Below, in pieces: positions 34,247 through 35,086 of a DNA stretch of 35,086 nucleotides. How positions within the stretch are numbered: position 1 is the first letter of the stretch; each line of letters starts with the position of its first letter. Origin of the DNA: Acidobacteriota bacterium (lineage in GTDB: Bacteria; Acidobacteriota; Thermoanaerobaculia; Multivoradales; JAHEKO01); assembly GCA_029862975.1 (NCBI GenBank), contig JAOTWP010000034.1, forward strand, positions 1 through 35,086, in the 5' to 3' direction. Below the pieces are notes generated by a model that worked only from the letters and a program-made list of their open reading frames with translations, was not told where the DNA came from and searched no databases. Both the position numbers and the translations under genes were made by a program.

Positions 34247-35086
34247 ATGAACAAGCGGATTCTACTCGCGGACGACAGCCTCACGATCCAGAAGGTGGTC
34301 GAGCTGACGTTCATGGACGAGAGTTTCGACGTCGATGCCGTCGGCAGCGGCGACGAGGCGCTCGCGAGCCTCGAGCGAGCCCTGCCGGACCTCCTCATCG
34401 CCGACGTCCACATGCCCGGGCCCGCGGGCTACGAGGTGTGCCGCCGCGCCAAGGAGATGAGCCCGGAACTGCCCGTGCTCCTGCTCGTCGGCACCTTCGA
34501 GGAGCTGGACGAGACCGAGGTGACGGCGTGCGGGGCGGAGGGTCACCTCAAGAAGCCCTTCGATTCCCAGGAGCTGCTCCAGATCGTGCGCAAGATGACG
34601 AGCGGCGCCCGATCCGCGGCCGAGCCCGCGCCGGCGGCGGCCGCCGCCGACCTCGAGCCGGGCGGCGAGCTCGCGAGCCCGGAGATCGATCTCGACCAGG
34701 GAACCGATCTCGACCGGGAGATCGATCTCGACCGGGAGATCGATCTCGACCAGGAGATCGACCTCGACCAGGAGATCGACCTCGATCCCCGTGGGCAGGC
34801 GGCGGCGGCCGGCGTCGACGGGCTCGAGGAGATCGACTTGACGGAGCCGGGCGGGCCGCTCGAGATGGAGCCGGAGCCGACCACGGACTGGGAGCTCTCC
34901 TCCTACCCGCCGCGCTTCGATCGCCTCCGGCCGGCGGAGCCGGCGAGGTCGGAGCTCGAGATCTCCGACCTGGAGCTTCCCGACCTGGAGCTTCCAGAAC
35001 CGGAGCTTCCCGGCCCGGAGGCTGCCGGCCTGGAGCTTCCCGAGCTCGAGGTTCCCGAACCTGGGCTTCCCGAGCTCGAGCTTCCC
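34247..35086 (+). CDS. Receiver-domain protein with acidic repeat tail (right end cut)
   Basis: 280 residues are visible and the frame is open to the window edge. Residues 1-120 form a receiver domain: Asp9-Asp10 (LLADDSLTIQ), phospho-acceptor Asp53 in IADVHMPGP, and Lys103 in KKPFDSQELL. The start ATG has GGGAGG 5 bases upstream. After an Ala-rich linker come six hexapeptides of the EIDLDQ type (146-181), then a Pro/Glu region and, from about 242, repeated LELP/LEVP/PELP units up to the edge. The tail is very acidic and probably disordered or a docking surface. No DNA-binding or enzymatic domain is visible so far; an output domain may lie beyond the edge. Similar receiver-plus-acidic-tail proteins exist in other delta/acidobacterial genomes, but I cannot name a function. 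Confidence 0.85.
   Translation, partial: MNKRILLADDSLTIQKVVELTFMDESFDVDAVGSGDEALASLERALPDLLIADVHMPGPAGYEVCRRAKEMSPELPVLLLVGTFEELDETEVTACGAEGHLKKPFDSQELLQIVRKMTSGARSAAEPAPAAAAADLEPGGELASPEIDLDQGTDLDREIDLDREIDLDQEIDLDQEIDLDPRGQAAAAGVDGLEEIDLTEPGGPLEMEPEPTTDWELSSYPPRFDRLRPAEPARSELEISDLELPDLELPEPELPGPEAAGLELPELEVPEPGLPELELP
34682..34789 (+). repeat. Six 18-bp in-frame repeats (EIDLDQ type)
   Basis: Six consecutive 18-base units encode EIDLDQ, GTDLDR, EIDLDR, EIDLDQ, EIDLDQ and EIDLDP. Units 3-5 are nearly identical in DNA (GAGATCGATCTCGACC core), which points to recent slippage or unequal crossover. Confidence 0.92.
34970..35086 (+). repeat. LELP-type pentapeptide repeats at the window edge
   Basis: GAGCTTCC recurs at short, mostly 15-base, intervals and encodes LELPD, LELPE, PELPG, LELPE, LEVPE and similar units. 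The array runs off the right end. Confidence 0.85.

Noticed and set aside
34682..34789. A CRISPR-like array because of regular short repeats
   Set aside because: Units are 18 bases with no spacers and keep the reading frame; this is protein-coding repeat DNA.

Overview
The window is a GC-rich (roughly 70%), gene-dense bacterial chromosome segment with no insertion sequence, prophage, tRNA, rRNA or CRISPR array that I can see. Almost every gene is housekeeping, and gene ends often overlap by 1-14 bases (ATGA, GTGA, TTGA, TGATG), which shows tight operons. The gene content suggests a Gram-negative-type soil, sediment or thermophilic lineage: a PBP1b-like class A PBP, a yicC-gmk-rpoZ-coaBC operon, a short NusA, an NtrC-type regulator with a GSFTGA loop, HD-GYP and GGDEF-EAL proteins, and tandem acyl-CoA dehydrogenases. 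My best guess is Acidobacteriota, with Myxococcota-like lineages as the alternative. This is inference from style, not a database match.

Layout. (1) 1-9291, plus strand: yicC (left end missing), gmk, rpoZ, coaBC, family 4 uracil-DNA glycosylase, two glycosyltransferases (GT2 with membrane tail, GT4), a threonine-synthase-like enzyme, an SxxK serine hydrolase, then after a hairpin an acetyl-CoA acetyltransferase. (2) 9374-12434: class A PBP on the minus strand, divergent from radC. (3) 12478-14394: metG, converging on (4) a long minus-strand block at 25757-14404 read rimP > nusA > infB > DUF503 > rbfA > nrnA > truB > rpsO > pnp > REC/HD-GYP regulator > Nif3-like protein. This is the classical transcription/translation/RNA-decay supercluster with a c-di-GMP phosphodiesterase-type regulator and a Nif3-like protein attached at its end. 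(5) A 373-bp divergent regulatory region at 25758-26130. (6) 26131-35086, plus strand: HtrA/Deg protease behind a sigma-54-type promoter, a PAS-GGDEF-EAL protein, an NtrC-family sigma-54 activator, two acyl-CoA dehydrogenases, and a receiver-domain protein with an acidic repeat tail cut by the right edge.

How the parts relate. The minus-strand block makes ribosome maturation factors (RimP, RbfA), transcription and translation factors (NusA, IF2, S15), a tRNA pseudouridine synthase and two RNA-decay enzymes (NrnA, PNPase). Its leader carries a good sigma-70 promoter followed within about 50 bases by an intrinsic terminator, so the block is probably attenuated. The plus-strand right half is signalling: c-di-GMP synthesis/breakdown, a sigma-54 activator, and a sigma-54 promoter on the envelope protease.

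The most interesting observations are regulatory: the rimP-nusA leader attenuator with a four-codon leader reading frame; the sigma-54 site before htrA; three AGAAGAC repeats at exact 11-base spacing in the rpsO leader; possible leaderless promoters; and recent in-frame tandem duplications in nusA and in the receiver protein. I see no convincing wholly new multi-gene system.
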